From Nomia melanderi (taxonomy: Eukaryota > Arthropoda > Insecta > Hymenoptera > Halictidae), in assembly GCF_051020985.1 (NCBI RefSeq), contig NC_135001.1:13571896-13635895 (forward strand): a stretch of DNA of 64,000 nucleotides. Reading direction: 5' to 3'. Shown in pieces: positions 47,746 through 62,640 of the stretch. The position numbers were made by a program, and so were the translations under genes. Each line of letters starts with the position of its first letter. Position 1 is the first letter of the stretch. Below the pieces are notes generated by a model. It was not told the origin of the DNA and did no database searches. It worked only from the letters and a program-made list of their open reading frames with translations.

Positions 47746-50700
47746 TATGTCATATTGCCTACAAAATATTTAATTTAAAAATTACTGTTTATTGTAAATA
47801 TATTTCTACAATAAATGAATATGTAGTTTCATGTAACAATGAAATGATTCCTGTGGACCTGGTCAAAAAAAAGATCACGAAGCAAATTACGGAAGGAGAA
47901 AACGATGACTAACATTAGAACCCCTGGGTAATTAGAGTGACTTATTTTTAATTAATTTTTTTACAAAAATTAGATTAATATATATTTTGAAATTTAAAGA
48001 ATTTCTCTTATTCTTGTATGTGTACGAATACACAAATTCATTTTATAATCTCTTGCAAAGGCGTCTTCGCAATTTAAATACTTGCAAAATAAAAATGTTG
48101 AATTTGGCAAATTTGACACGTCTGGTAGTCGCAGCCTTAAAAAGTCACGAAAATTCAATTTACATTTCGAATTGTCGTAATGCCAACTTTAGAATCCACC
48201 GTCGCTACCATCGTGTGATCAATACTCTCTGACAGGTCTACAGTTCGCCGCAGAGATCTACACTCCCTGTCGGTCCCTCACCCTCGGAGGAAAAGAGGGT
48301 GCGCGTTCCGGTGCGCAAAACCCACGTTTTACCACTGTTATTGACGAGCAACGATTTTATCGCTGTCTGCAACTTTTCTTTTTCCTTTTCCTCGAAAACC
48401 AGCAAGCTGCTTCAATAAACCAGTGAAATTCGTGGTAGACCATCAACTTCGTTGACTTCTTCCAACAAAAGAATGTCACTTTTTATATATATATATTTTT
48501 ATAAAAAACATAACAGTCGTAGAATTTAATACAAATTTAATAAAAAAAATTGCACAAAGAATATGATAAAGAAAGACTGTAATTTAATGTTATTATACAT
48601 ATTCAACATTTTACAATAGTATTGAGAAATGTTTTTTATTTGTTGATAAACAAAGAAACTTTAATTTAAACGTTCAAGAGTTTCATTTTTGGAAAATGAT
48701 GTTGACGCAAGTCTAAAAGGTCATTAATCGATGAGAATAATTTGTAATAGAGTGTAAATTTTTGTTATCAATGTTTAATAAAAAAATTTAGTGAATAAAT
48801 TGAAAATTAATTTCTATATTTTATCGTAATCAATAATTATGTTCGCATCATGTTAAATACAATATATGTATATATTAACATTCTATATTATAAAATATTC
48901 ATTTTAATCTATTTTCATTATATGAATTTATTTTCGCATAAAATACTATTTTCAGAAGTAATTTGCAGTGCTAAAAATTTAAAAGAATATACATTTCGTG
49001 ATTTGTTACTGACGTATATGAGCTTTGCAATTTTCATTGCATTTGTGTACGTGGAAGGAAACATTGATTGTTTTAAGTAGTATAGGCATGCACGAGTCAG
49101 ACGAGAATCCGCAAAAATATTCTGCGTAATCTCGTTACGACCTCAGGAGAACGTCCAGAGGGCTTTAACGGTATGACACATGCAATTGAATGCACTTTTT
49201 AATCTATCTAAATGTCACATGTAATAATAAAAACTGCATATAAAAAAAACTGAAATATTTATAATTATAGATTGTATGTTCAGAAATAACATTACATAAC
49301 TAGCAATTTACAAAAGCAATTATTATTATACTGTTAATTTTATTTGACATGATGCAAAATAAATCACTAAAGATGAAATTGTTCGATATTATCAAACAAA
49401 GTATTATCGAGATCTTATTAAAAACTTTCATATTTGATGTAATCTTTGCTGATAACAATTCAACGAATGGAATTTCAGTCACAAGACAACGCTCTTCATT
49501 CATACAATTTCCTCGGTATTTGCAAACGTGTATCGATCTATCGTGTAACTCAAACAATTCGCAATTCGATCTCCGAAGAATTTTTCCAACATTACGAACA
49601 TTAAGAATCGATGATTCTATGAATATTACGATATTTACGGTACCAATAAATTAAAATTACGTCTGAAATTATCGATTGCACCTTTGTTCACAATTAGAAA
49701 ATAATAAAATGCCTATTCACAAATTTTAGTTTCATTATAAATTTTCGTAACAGTAAGCTTTCTGTAGACAATCTTATAAGGCACAAAATTGAATTTCAAT
49801 TAACCATATAAGTATAAATAAACATAATCTTTAAATATCTCAACTTTTTTCGCCACAAAAATCTTAATTTCCCAAAATGGTTGAAATAAAAGTAAACATC
49901 AGTTCCTATCATATGCATGAACATTTTAATGAATTTAGACAGGCGAATATTAAAAAAATATATTTGCATTAGCAAAATGAACACAGAATTCTGCTTTTAT
50001 TATAACACAACATTAAAAAACCTTTTCTTTCAAGCGAAAGATATAATCGAAAATTGTATATCATTTTATAATAATTACTTTATGCAAAAGTAAGTTCATT
50101 CGTTTAATTTGTTATGTAATACTATTCACGACCAAAACAAAATTAATGTATAAATATACAAAATATACTATTAAAACTTGCTAGATCTGATACCTTTCCA
50201 ATCATTCATTGATAACACGGTGCAACACTGTTATAGAAAAAAATGTCTTCATCAGAAATAAATTTAAAAATCATTGAACATCTTCGACTTGATTGTTCTC
50301 TTGCCATTTGAAATTCTTTATCAGACTTCCGTAAGCCATGCTCAGCCTGAATCCACTCACGAAGGGACTGTTTAATAACCAAACAGTAGAGGTGCATAGA
50401 GCGAACCCAACGAGGCTACAATTTGTTATCATAATCTTTGGAAGTAACGTCGGGCAGAGCCGAAAAGAAAACATTGTAAATGCGACTGAAATGCTCGCGA
50501 GGGTAATTATCGATAATTAAACAGTCAGTGTTTCCGTAGCTGGTAGATAAAACGCAAAGATAATCGCGCGGGAATCAAATGTTTATCTTCGCTACCGGCG
50601 TCTTTTAGTCTCGCTCGGTTGGTGTCCCGTACAGAACAAAATTTATAATCCAGGCAGATGGAAAAAGATAGTCAGACGATGATAGTTTAACAATTAAACA

Positions 50701-53700
50701 ATTTATCGAATATAATATTCGACTACATTACTCAATTGAATTTAACTAGAATTTTTTTAATTCATTTCTACATGTTGATGATCTTTCGAATTTTTGGGAA
50801 AAGATTTTATATTATTTATATATATCACTGGTTAATTAACAGTAAGATAAGATAGTAGAAGCATAAGTGGAAAACAGAAAATAGAAATTAGAAACATGAT
50901 TTTTTTAAGTAAATTCTTAGGAACATCATTTTAATTCATTTTTTGGTTAGACTTTAAATGTTAAAATCCATTTACAGTCAGATAGAGTATTCTTTCTTAT
51001 CGACACTCTTATTGGTCATTATTTATACTGAAATCATGAAAATCTGTAAAATTATCAGGAAAGTAAACAGACTCGCGTGCATTAAAGTTTATCCTATTCT
51101 TATAGCTTGAATTGGTGTCATAATTTCTGTTAGTTATTTACTTATTTACGCAAGTTCCTACATTCACGACTTCTCGTCATCTGTTTGAAATGTCCTGTAT
51201 CAAAATTTGCATGCTCATCGAAATTCCTATTGATTAATAACATGCCCGGCAGAATCTAAGCAATTATAAATCGTATGAATAAGTAATGCAGTACATTTTC
51301 CGAACTTCAACATTTAATTCCAGTAACAGTCAGACACTCCTGTCCTTTCAATAATTCATACCCATGTTCTCCAATACCTTTCCCCAACTTAGCAACAAAA
51401 ATGTCAAAAGGATATTTAAAGAAACTAGGGAACTCGATGGTACATTAATATTCCTATATAAACGAGACGAGAATACGATGACAACTACTTCACGAATATA
51501 ACATTATGCACATAGTGAAATACGCTGCACTAAACACATAAAACATGAATTTCTCTGGAACTATTCTCCAACACTACTGTAACACAAAAGAGTAAGGACA
51601 ATCATGATTTCCAACAAAATTTATTATTCATATAATGATAATAGAATATGAAGGCAAAGCCGAAACTTAAAAACATATACTATAAACCATACTATGCATT
51701 AATTAACCTCTTCCTCGAGAATATTCTTTCGTCTTCAACAATACTCCGACCAATGTTGCAGTATGCCCTGTTCAACCAATACTGACAGCCATTCGGCATC
51801 GGGTTTAGTCACAGGAATCGTTATCACCAAAGAAAATCCTCTTGGCAATGGAGGGTAGCTGATCAACGAACTCCATGCAAAAGGGGACAAACACAGCACA
51901 CATTCCACCATTAATTACCTGCTCTCCGGTTGTATTGGTTGGAAGATCAGCCGAAAGAACGCTTGCCGCAGGCACACGGTCGAAAAAGTATGCACCTCGA
52001 ATCGTTTTGCAATCACAATTCCCAGCCTCGCGTCATCCCCGTGTCTTCAGCGCCACCCCCGAGATTTTACACTGACTTTACGGCAATCGACTCTTTTGCA
52101 AACCGCATCGTCTGTGTTCGCCGACGAATCGATTTATTAATTTCAATATATTATCTAATATATGTTTTTCGCTGGTGAATTCTCTAAAATGCTAACTTGT
52201 CCGGCTACGAACACTATGTCAGACGCGAGTGAGAACGGTACCCGGCGCCAAATGATCAATGCGAAACGAAGATCACTCGAATTGGAGAGAAGAGTGTCGT
52301 GCTCGGTGGAAAATTGTCCATCTGCTGGTCGATTTTCACCTTTCGAAGTGAAAACCCACCGTACTGTGCGCCTTGGCCGATGACCAGGCCCGCAATGAAC
52401 ATATGATTCGCACGGAGGAACCGATGCCCCGAACACCAGCTGTATCATTGGCTATACATAGAAACCGTCGCGACGCGCAGACGCCGGCGTATTCCACCCT
52501 TTGGCTATAGTATGATAAACAATTTTGGATTTGCTTTTTGCATTGTTGTTAAGCGGAGAATGTCGGAGAAAAGGTTCTCACAGGGTTGATGAAAAAAGCA
52601 CGAATGTACCGTTTTAGCATCAGGAACCTATTGGCTGGATCAAAATGAACCGTTTCAAATGTTTTCTTTTACAGTTGGTGAAATAGTTAAAATAGTCTTG
52701 TGAGAGATTGTCGATTGGATTCATGTATTTCATTAAGTTCATACAGTTTCAACGATGGAAGTCGTTCCGAATTTTACAATTAACTTTCAGACAGCTATTT
52801 ATGTGGATTGTCTGTGTCATATAGATTACTATCGAAAATTGTTGATTACTTCCTCAAATCGGATTTTAATTTTCCTTAGATTTTGAAAACGCCAATTAGA
52901 GGTACGTATTTTTATAAAAAATAATATTTCTAAATATTCTTGCTATGATTAGAAAAAATGCCTAGATGAAGTATAATGATCGTATATAGTGGTTAGAAAA
53001 AATTCGTCTTCAAGGGCATTTCAAAGATCAATTCAAGATCATCGATGTTTTCTTAAGTGTCATCCTGTATCTTTGTTTCGATACTTTAATTCTTTATGTA
53101 AAGATGAATTGAAAAACCTAACATAATAAATTAAAGAAACATATGTAATAAATGTGCATATTGTAGATCTACATATATCCTATTTTCAGGCTGAACAATA
53201 AAAAGATAAGGATTAAAATATAACGATGAAAGATGTATTTTACTCAGTAAAGCATTTAAATTTCGAGACCAATTTAAACGGCAACTTAATTGTCTTTTGC
53301 TTGTAAACGTAGGTGCACAAGGAATTTTCACATTTGTGCATTTCTATGCAGTGGTAACTCGGGTGAATAGAATTCCTAGCGTTGTCTTCCGAATGACCTG
53401 TCTAATATTGTTTAAACGTCACGGGCCATGCAGCGTTGTCACACACGAAGGTGTCTCGAATTCCATTAAAGAATCGTTGAGCTGGCGATTAGTTCGATTC
53501 ATGTCGGTGAAGATTAATTGTTTCGCCAAAAACGGACTAGAAATTTGCGTTGAATCGATCCGCGAGCTGATGGCCTTCAACCCTACGCTAATGCACCTAC
53601 GACTAGTGTCAATGCACCTTTGTCAATGGAACATGGAACGATAGTCGTGCGGCGATATACTGCGTTCCTATAAACTTCTGATAGTTTTTACTTCAAGATC

Positions 53701-56264
53701 AGTTTCAACAACAATTATATATATACGTGACATTGTCCAGTTCAAATAAAATATTAATATTTCATATTTGAACTATTTTCTTCTTTCTAATATTTGAACT
53801 AATTTTCGAGTATTAATTCGAGCATAATAGATACCTTTCTTAATATGGAATTTTGTAAATTGATTTGACATGGATATATATAGTTGATTTGTTAAATACA
53901 GTAAACTTATAGGCGATCTGATCTGTGACAGTCCTGTGATAACAACGAAATCATATTTTCTAGAGACAATAATATTGAGTTACTGATCCCATTACGAAGG
54001 AAATAAGTCCTTCGATTAATTGATCCAACGTAGCAACCCTTAACCGCGTATAACCATAGCAATATGTAGCAGAGTGCGTGAGCGTTACGTAATCTATTAC
54101 GTGATTCTATGAAATTATCATTGTATCGTAATAAACGCATGAAAAATTGTGTTACGTATTATATTATATTTATTATCATTATCCTTATTATTATATATAA
54201 CGTTAGATACATTTTATTTTAATTGTAATACATTGTAATATACATTTATAGATACATATTCATTTTAGTATTCTTTCCCATGATAAGTAAAACTGAGAAG
54301 ACTAACTGTTTTGAATTTACAATAATAGTATGATTCCAATGGATTTAATTCATTCAAAATAAATCAAATTCGCACTTCTCTTCTGGAAAGGAATAACACC
54401 GTGCATGCTAGTTATTTCTAATGAAGTTGTGAAACAGGTATCGATTCAAGGGTACACGAATGTAGAACTTAAAGAAATTAGGTCAACTTAGAAGATTCCT
54501 GGGACAGAAGTTGTCCAGGGTCGATAGCATTTATACCGGAGCGGAGAGCGAAAATAGGTCACCGGAGTTCATGGACCTCCTCTAAATTTTTGACCTCAAT
54601 ACAAAATTCTAAGTAAGATCAACAAAATCATTATAATCTATTGAACACTATTTTTTGTATTTTCATTTTGACCAATCTTTCTTTATATCATTATGGTTCA
54701 TCCTTATAACAATATTTTCCATTAAACAGTATTAAAACATTGCAACAACATTTTATCCATAGTTATTTGATAGTCGACAGCTATTATAAAAGTAAATGAA
54801 CTAACGTTTGTTCACAACGAAAAATAAGAAAATGGAAAAAGAATAAGAATAAATCTAAAGAACGTTTTTAATAAAAATATTCCAATAGCAACAGCGATTA
54901 GTCTCGTAAATCTATAAATTTCACAAAGTTGAACAATTTCAGTTAGAAGAATTATTCAAAAGGAAATTATTTTGTACGTAATATAGATTTAGAAAAGCCT
55001 ATTAATAGGCTTTCGGTGTGTAAAGTGTCAAAAGTATTTAAAACTTCTAGCCTTGGAATCAAAGTAAATATTATTGTATGGGTATAACTTCAAATTTCAA
55101 CGTCTTATAACCCGGACGTGTTATTTGACGTCTTAATGTTTACGTCACAAGCTTGCGATTACATGTCCTAATACTTTGTAATGTGAATCTATGAATTTAA
55201 ATCCAAATATTTTACGACGCAGACTCGTAACATTAATGAGAACAGACTCCCTCTGTTTTGCAACTTGAGTCAATTCGCATTCAACGATAAAGTGCTGCTA
55301 AACCTTGTCAGGAACGAAGTATCCTGAATGGACGGATAAAAAAGCTTTGCGATTATACACAATTGATAACTTGTGCAAACTTAAAGTATCTTTAACACGT
55401 TGTAAAAAATTATATTTTTTTACAATAATTCTTCAGTTTATCTTGTATAACAAGGTTTCGTGTAAAAATCTTTTAACATTTTGCAAACGTGAATATTTTT
55501 TTAGAGTACTTTATTTTAGAAAAAACGATTCGGAAAAAATGAAGAACTATTGCAGAACCCTCATTAGTTACACTTATATATAATTCATATTTATTTATTC
55601 GTTGAAGGAACTCAACTGATTTTTTCCCTTTGTTAAGGCACACGTGGTATCACTTGTAAATATTACATCGTCGATATCGCTGCTCCAATTACAGAAAAAG
55701 ATAAACGACGTGAATCATCAGACGCAGGATCGTTTTTCACGTTTTCACGGTCTACTTTCTAACAACGAATGTATTTTGACAAACGGATTTTCAGGCCAAA
55801 GTCGGTGGTTTTTCAATTATCACTACTAATCGTTGTGCACTAAACGCATAAATCTGATGCTACATAACATCGAAAGGACTATATGAATTCATTTAAAAAC
55901 GCATTTTCTGGGAAAAAACGATAGAAGAAATATAATTGTTCAACGCATAGTTTACTCGAAATAATATTGCAATGAATACGTAAATATTATTACATATATA
56001 TTATCAACGAATAATATTATAGGTAGAAATTTCATTTAAATTTAAAGTTGATAAGACAATAATGCACGTGATAAATCATGCTTTAATATAGTGGTTTGGA
56101 GTGAAGGAATACATTTAATGTCTTAAGCTATCTTTATAAAGAACAATAATTAGTGTCAAGGTTTAATTAAGTTTTCTTATTGTCAGAAAAACTGTGTAAA
56201 GATGTAAATAAAATTGTATAAATTGTTGAAAAAGTGATATATTAAAAGTATGCAAAAATGAAAT
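47746..56264. other. Gene-poor stretch, nothing recognised
   Basis: About 8.5 kb of AT-rich DNA. Somewhat GC-richer patches at 48200-48460, 51860-52480 and 53300-53640 have open frames on one or both strands, none with recognisable protein content. It could be intergenic or a large intron; the sequence does not decide. Confidence 0.5.
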
Positions 56265-56337
56265 CGCCCAACGTGGGGCTCGAACCCACGACCCTGAGAT
56301 TAAGAGTCTCATGCTCTACCGACTGAGCTAGCCGGGC
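56265..56337 (-). tRNA. tRNA-Lys-CTT: tRNA-Lys (anticodon CTT)
   Basis: 73-base cloverleaf on the minus strand. Acceptor stem GCCCGGC pairs with GTTGGGC (two G-T pairs) plus discriminator G. D arm TAGCTCAGTCGGTAGAGCA, anticodon loop CTCTTAA with CTT, T arm GTGGGTTCGAGCCCCAC. The A box and B box (GGTTCGAGCC) for RNA polymerase III are intact. A run of five T follows within about 12 bases as terminator. No intron, no encoded CCA. Confidence 0.97.
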
Positions 56338-57921
56338 TGTTGAGAGTAGTACTACAAATCAAATATATTACGTACTTACAATCACTTGCTAATATTCGTG
56401 TTTTAAACTACAAAGTTATAATTATTTAATAATTTTATAGAATATAAAGATATTTATGAGTATATCACATGACCGGCAGTTCAAATAAAATTTTTATTTT
56501 CTTCAACTATGAGTAAACACTTTTTATCAGTAAAGTTTGTTCACTAAAAATGCAGAATCAAACATTTGTTCATATAATACTATTTGCAATTTAATATTTA
56601 AATATTATTTGTTTTTTTTCAATCCTAAATATTTTGTTAGTATCGTTAAAAAAATATGTTGATTACTTCTATGTATTTACACAGTATTTATCAAATTTTT
56701 AACAAAAAGTATAAATAGAAAATTTTGTTACGTATTTTCATTCCTCATAAGACGAACAATTTATGTTTTTAATATTTTTGTCTATCTTTATTAATTTTCA
56801 GGATGTTTTACAAAGTAGCTTTTTTTCCTATCTTCACCTATTAAACATGCATATGGATACGTATAATATAATTTAGATATTCTTTTATGCTTTATACGTA
56901 CATTAAGTTTCAGTAATTGAATACGTTTCTACGAAATTCGAGAAATAAAAACTAAGCTTACCTTTATTTATGTTACTTTTCATTTTAATTTGTCTTCTAC
57001 GACTAGAGCAAATCAGCGCTCCACGGTCGGCGGAAACAACCCTAAGTTCCCTATTTCACCACCGGCAACGTAACAGTTATGCTGTTTAAATTTGAATGTA
57101 GTACAGTGGCATGTTTGTATACAAAACATTTTTCGATTTCTACCTCTGTGTCTGTTTATTATTGTTCGATGAATATTTTGAGCGAAAACTAATGGATCAC
57201 ATTTTATTCAAATAAAGGGATAGAGATAACAGTTTTTGGTTTGTACTTTTTCATTTTTATTTTGTTGCTCGTTATGTAGGTATATACTTCCAATTTTGCA
57301 ATGTACATCATTGTTAGATCTTCACGAAAAAAGTCATATTGTTATGGGAATAGATTATTCTTTATAAAAATATTTTAAAAGTGAAGTAATTGAAGTAACT
57401 TTAATATGTATCTGTTAAAAAAAAAGTAATAAAAACTTATCTAATAGTAATTACTATATTGCAAATACAAATGCATAAGCAAACTATGTTATTTTTATTA
57501 TTATGTATTTATAGTAAAAATTACTAGTTTTGTCTTAAAAATTTTACTGATAACATAATCTCTTTCTCCTAATACTGTTATAAAAATTGACGTACCAATA
57601 GATTTATTCCCTTAAATAAATATGACTATTATTATTAAAAGTAGTGCAAATAAAATATATTTCATAATATAATTTGTGTTTTCTGAACTTATACTTTCTA
57701 TATAGTACAGTTCATACAATTTTTCTTAAATTTAGATTTCATAAGATAAAAAGAGTTTATTAACAATACAACATTTGTACATTTCCAGCAAACGATTATC
57801 GAAATAATATGATATTCTTTTCTAGCTGTGTTTTGTTCTACAATTTATATTATACCATTAGAATCATAGTTTCTCAATAATTTCCTTTAAGAAGGAATGT
57901 ACAAATATTAGATTCATTTTC
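56338..57921. other. Intergenic, nothing recognised
   Basis: AT-rich. The last part includes the 3' UTR of the REXO5-type gene, with a minus-strand AATAAA at 57756-57761. Confidence 0.6.
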
Positions 57922-60598
57922 CTAAATACGGTTTATACAATCCTGAGATATTTCTCTTTTTAAATTCAAGAAACAGGCTCCGTTTGCTGCATGATTTTCT
58001 CCCGTAAATAATACACACGCCAAACCATTTATTGCCATATGCTGCCACAGTTTATGCACCCATTTATTAACCATGCGAAATGTTTTCTCCATTTCATCAT
58101 TTTTCAATTTGTCTTCTTCTATTCTAATATGGCATAGGGTAAAAGCGTGTTCCATTGCTATCTGAGAGGCTCGTTTCACGGCTTGCTTATCATTATCCGC
58201 GACTACAAATCGCACCTGCGAATAAATACAAAATAAATACAAAATTAAAAATAAACTATATTATTTAACAACTATCATACAATTTAGACTGCATACCTGA
58301 TCATTTTTATCAAAATTTTCATCGTCCATGATATTAAGAGAAGAAGACAAATATTTAGAATACTCGTTCATAACATTCCCATTACCCACAACTGCAGCTG
58401 TTTTCTGATCTTTTGTCACGTGTTTGAAAAGTGAAGTGGCATATTTTCGAATTTCCTTTTTCCAAGACTGATCCTGAGTTTCAAGGTTTCCTGTTCCCAT
58501 TTTCAATATTTCCATATCACATCGACCAAGTAACACCGCATCTCCATAATCCACGCTATTTGCTAATTTCAATTTTGTCAATTTCAATGAGGCCATTGAA
58601 TCTTCGGTTGGACAATGTCCAGATGTACCTGTTTGTATACTTTCACCAAGGAATTCCTTGGTCAATGTTTGTAACTTTGTTTTTCTGTACCTACATTACA
58701 TATAATAATTACCATTATTATAAATTTTTCTTCTTTTGAAAAATAGATTACAATATTCGACTCTAGAAGATTGTAACATAAAAAGGTGATAATTACCTAT
58801 CACCGGTAATGTTAAAGATTACAGATGTGTCAATAATATATGGGTGCATCATCTTCAAGGTGTGAAGATCAAAGTTTAAACTTTGTCCTACAAGAATAGC
58901 ATCTGCAGGAAGCACTTTCCGTAAAATTTGTTGAACATCAGATAATCTGGTTGTGACATCCGTCAACATGTCTTTCGTTATACCGCTGAACCGAGTGAGA
59001 TAGTCGATAATAGTATTTTCTGGTTTAACCAGACTATCGTAAATAATCTATGATAAGATTTTTATAAAATCTGTATGTTGTTAATTGATGAGATGATGTT
59101 AATTTTAAACTTACGTTCATACTTTCATCAACAAGAGATATTCTTGTCAGTTCCAAATCTCCAGTTGTTGTTTTACACATTTCACAATCCAAACCAAACA
59201 TTGGAGATTTCGGAGTGGCTTCCAAATATGTATCTTTTGTTAATATGTAATGTTCATACCTAAATATCAACAGAATTTATCAAATTTATGTAAAAATATT
59301 TTATTAGTAGTACTTACTGTTTCGCCAATTTTCCCTTTAAAGGTACTGGATAATTTTCTTCTATCATTTGACATAAAGATAAAAGTAATTGTGTCCTAGG
59401 AAATTTATCTGTATTAGGTAATTCAGATGTGTTTTTTAATGAATCAGAATTTGTCGATCCTAAGCAATTCATTGGGAAAACGGTTTTTAATAATTTTATT
59501 ACATCTCCGGTACTTTGCAAAGCAGCTTCTAAAGATCCATATTCTGTAAAAAGTATAGAATCCCTTAACTTTTTAATCAAATATAACTACAATAATAAAA
59601 TTATACTTATATGAATTTACGTTTAATTAATCTGTCGCTTTGTATCCCGGTTAGAGGAACTGTTGCCAAATCTTCTATTACCGATCCTCCATATGCTGAA
59701 GGTGTTACTACTTCTAAACGATGTTCTAATTTTGCTGTTATATGTGAAAATATGCTTTCATATGACATGAAGTGGTACAGAGAAAGTCCTTCGACAACAA
59801 GAACCACAGTATGCGTGACCTTTTTAAAAATATTTTGATTACATTTAATGTAACTTCAAATATTTTATTCAAACTAAGCCTTTATTACCTTATTGTATTT
59901 TTCAAGATGGCACCACCTCGTTGGCATGTATGGTGAGTGGTGTCCATGTAGGGAATATAGTAATAAATGTTGCACATCGCTTAAGAAAATAGGAATTCTG
60001 TTTTCACTTGAAATATTAATACTTAAACTAGCACTTTCACCAATTGTTTTTAAATGAAATCGAGGTATTGTTTTAAGTCTCTTTTTACGTTCTCTTAGTT
60101 CTTGCTTTAATTTTTCATATTCATCTCCACTTAATCTGTGATATAGAAAACATAATCTTAATTAGTAGTCTTTATTGGAAATCATTAAACATAAATTTCT
60201 ACAAACCTAGGTTTTTTATTAGCAAGTGGATTAGATTTTTCATCGGTAGTTACTACTTCTATTTTCGTGGTACAATCTTCAAAATAAGTTTCTGTTACAT
60301 CTTCGCTACAAGGTCGTTTACGTTTAGAGCTCTCTTCCATAGAAATTCCACTACTCTCTGAGTCATTGGACTTTTCTGCTTCTTTAGACTGAAATAATAT
60401 ATAACGTCAAAAATAACATGTAACAACAAAAATTCATTGTAAGTATCGTGTTTTAAAAACCATACTAACAGCCTTTTTAAGAGCAAGCAATTTTGCTTCT
60501 CTATCTTTATCATTTAATTTAGTAATTTCCAAAAGTGCAGCCATCTTCTTTTTCTTTTTTTCCATTCTTTGCAATTGCTTTGTTGTTAAATTCTTCAT
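57922..60598 (-). CDS. Rexo5: RNA exonuclease 5 (REXO5 type)
   Basis: DEDDh-type 3'-5' RNA exonuclease; in flies Rexo5 trims snoRNA and rRNA in the nucleolus (family knowledge). Nine exons join in phase: 60598-60470, 60388-60207, 60135-59889, 59819-59621, 59543-59318, 59259-59115, 59047-58797, 58690-58297 and 58215-57922, giving 688 residues. Lys-rich N-terminus (MEKKKKKM), acidic middle, then the nuclease: GLDCEMC (first Asp and Glu, about 352/354), LVKPE, SGITKDML, VGQSLNFDL (second Asp) and GHCPTEDSMA with His and third Asp, so all DEDDh residues are kept. The C-terminal part resembles the RRM-like region of REXO5. The acceptor at 59544 was preferred because it rejoins IK to QYGSLEAAL in phase; the nearer acceptor puts a stop in frame. 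AT-rich region upstream. Confidence 0.92.
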
Positions 60599-62640
60599 GA
60601 TATATTTTTTTCTTGATTATTTTCTGAGAAATTGATGTATTGTACCTTGAAAAGAAAATCAAACTCACATACTTTTTATAATAGTAAAGTAACAATAAAT
60701 GATAAATTGATAATATAGTGATGTGAATATAAGAAATGATTTATCAGATAGAAAAAAGATCATATAAAAGGAAATTGAATTCAAAGAATATATTTCAATA
60801 TTATTTACAAAACATGGACAGATATATGTATATAAAGTAATGGTTAAAATAATAATCAAAATATATCATTGAATAAGATTACCTGAAAATTGTAATGTAT
60901 GTAAAAACATTTGAGTAATGTATAATCTCAGACAAATGTCACACGTTTCTGAATATGAAAATACATATGAGATTCAGATGTAACCCTTCATAAACGTACA
61001 CATTTGGTTACATAAAACTTCAAGGATAAAATTCTTGGATTTCATGTGACAAAAGTTTGTGAGGTAATCTCTCAATTTTTCTTCCCATTAATTGCTTACC
61101 TTGCATTGTTAAATACCAAAAATGTCATTTGATAAATGATGCAGCACATGTTTCATTTAAATAACATAAAATGTGTTCATTAAATTGTAAACATATTTCA
61201 CTTTTTACATTAATGTATTTAACATTCAAATATGATGGGCAATTTAACTACATATATAATCATTTGTTTCAAATCTATTTGTAATTAATTACAAACACAT
61301 TGTATCCCAGCATAAACAAAATTAAACTGAAGTTGTTACAGTGTGAGAGAAAAAATACTTTGAATGAAATATTTAGTATAAATATCGATATTATAATTAC
61401 ATTTTTTATTTGTTTGTTTTAAATTGATAATAAAAAATGGAATAATAGTACCCTTATTGATCATTAAAAGGTTATGATTCCTTAGTGACATCTATATCAC
61501 AGTGATGGTATCCACCGAGGAAACAATACGGCACACGTTTAGTTGTTAAATAAATATGTTTAGTTAAAGAATAAATAAATATTTTCACTTAGAAAGTAAA
61601 AACATGTATAACATTAAACACTGGGTCGTTCGAAACACATGTTCATTACTATGTGACTTGTTGTTAGAGGTCAGCACGTGTTTACTGTAATCGAATCTCT
61701 GAGACATTAGGCTTTTATTAATAGATCGTTAATTAAAAGAGATTAGTTTAAATATTTTCTAAAAGAATTGATTAATTTTAGTGTAGTATTTCACTTTAAT
61801 TCTTCATTCCAAAATGTCAGTTGTAATTTCAAAACTATTTTTTCTTCCACATTTATTTTTAATACCCTCCTTGGATCTCTTTATTATGTTATTTTCTTAT
61901 TAGTTTTATTTATACACTGTAACAGTTTTACACATTTTGGTCAGAAATTGTGAAGTTAATTATTGTCTTAAATATTCATTCTTTGAATAAAACATGTATG
62001 TTTATCATTTAACTAAATAGAAAGGGATTATATGAATACCGAAGATACAAATTTGATAATCTAAGGAAAGAGATGATAACACGGACTACTTTTTTATTCT
62101 AGAGAAAATAAATAATTTTTAACAAAATTGTCGTACGAAACGATCATCAGTTGTGTCAGCCAGTGTTTATTTAACACTTTTTTTTTCTCTTCGTTACATT
62201 GCAAAATGTTACTTAAATAAGGTCCTCACCTCCATTTTCTGAGAGTTCTTATCCCCCAATAGTGACGAATATCGGGAGCTATGAGAGAACACATGTTGAA
62301 TATTGTTAGATCTTCTATATGTATGTCCTATACTAAGTTTTTTACAATTTATATCTAAGTAGGTAGTTGTCTCTCATTTATAACGTGAAAAATTCAGTGA
62401 AGCCAATAGTTAATAAACAATTCCAAGAAATTGCGTTTACTTTCTACACGTTCATCCGCGACAACATATTCACATGCGAACACCTCAGGGATAAGTTCTG
62501 CGACGCGTCCACACATACTAATTTAACCAGAAGAGAAAGTGAGAATTATTTGCCATATTTCATTAATCACACTAAATATGAAAAACTGTTCCGAACGAAC
62601 GTCCCCAATGCACCATTCTAGAATACATCAATAACAAAAA
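60599..62640. other. Intergenic, nothing recognised
   Basis: AT-rich, probably including the REXO5-type 5' region. No supported gene or repeat. Confidence 0.55.

Noticed and set aside
52155..52448. Overlapping frames on both strands near 52.2 kb
   Set aside because: GC-richer patch with open frames both ways, but no domain and no exon partner could be found.
53297..53644. 115-residue plus-strand frame
   Set aside because: Low complexity in hydrophobic and basic residues, no recognised motif, no splice partner.
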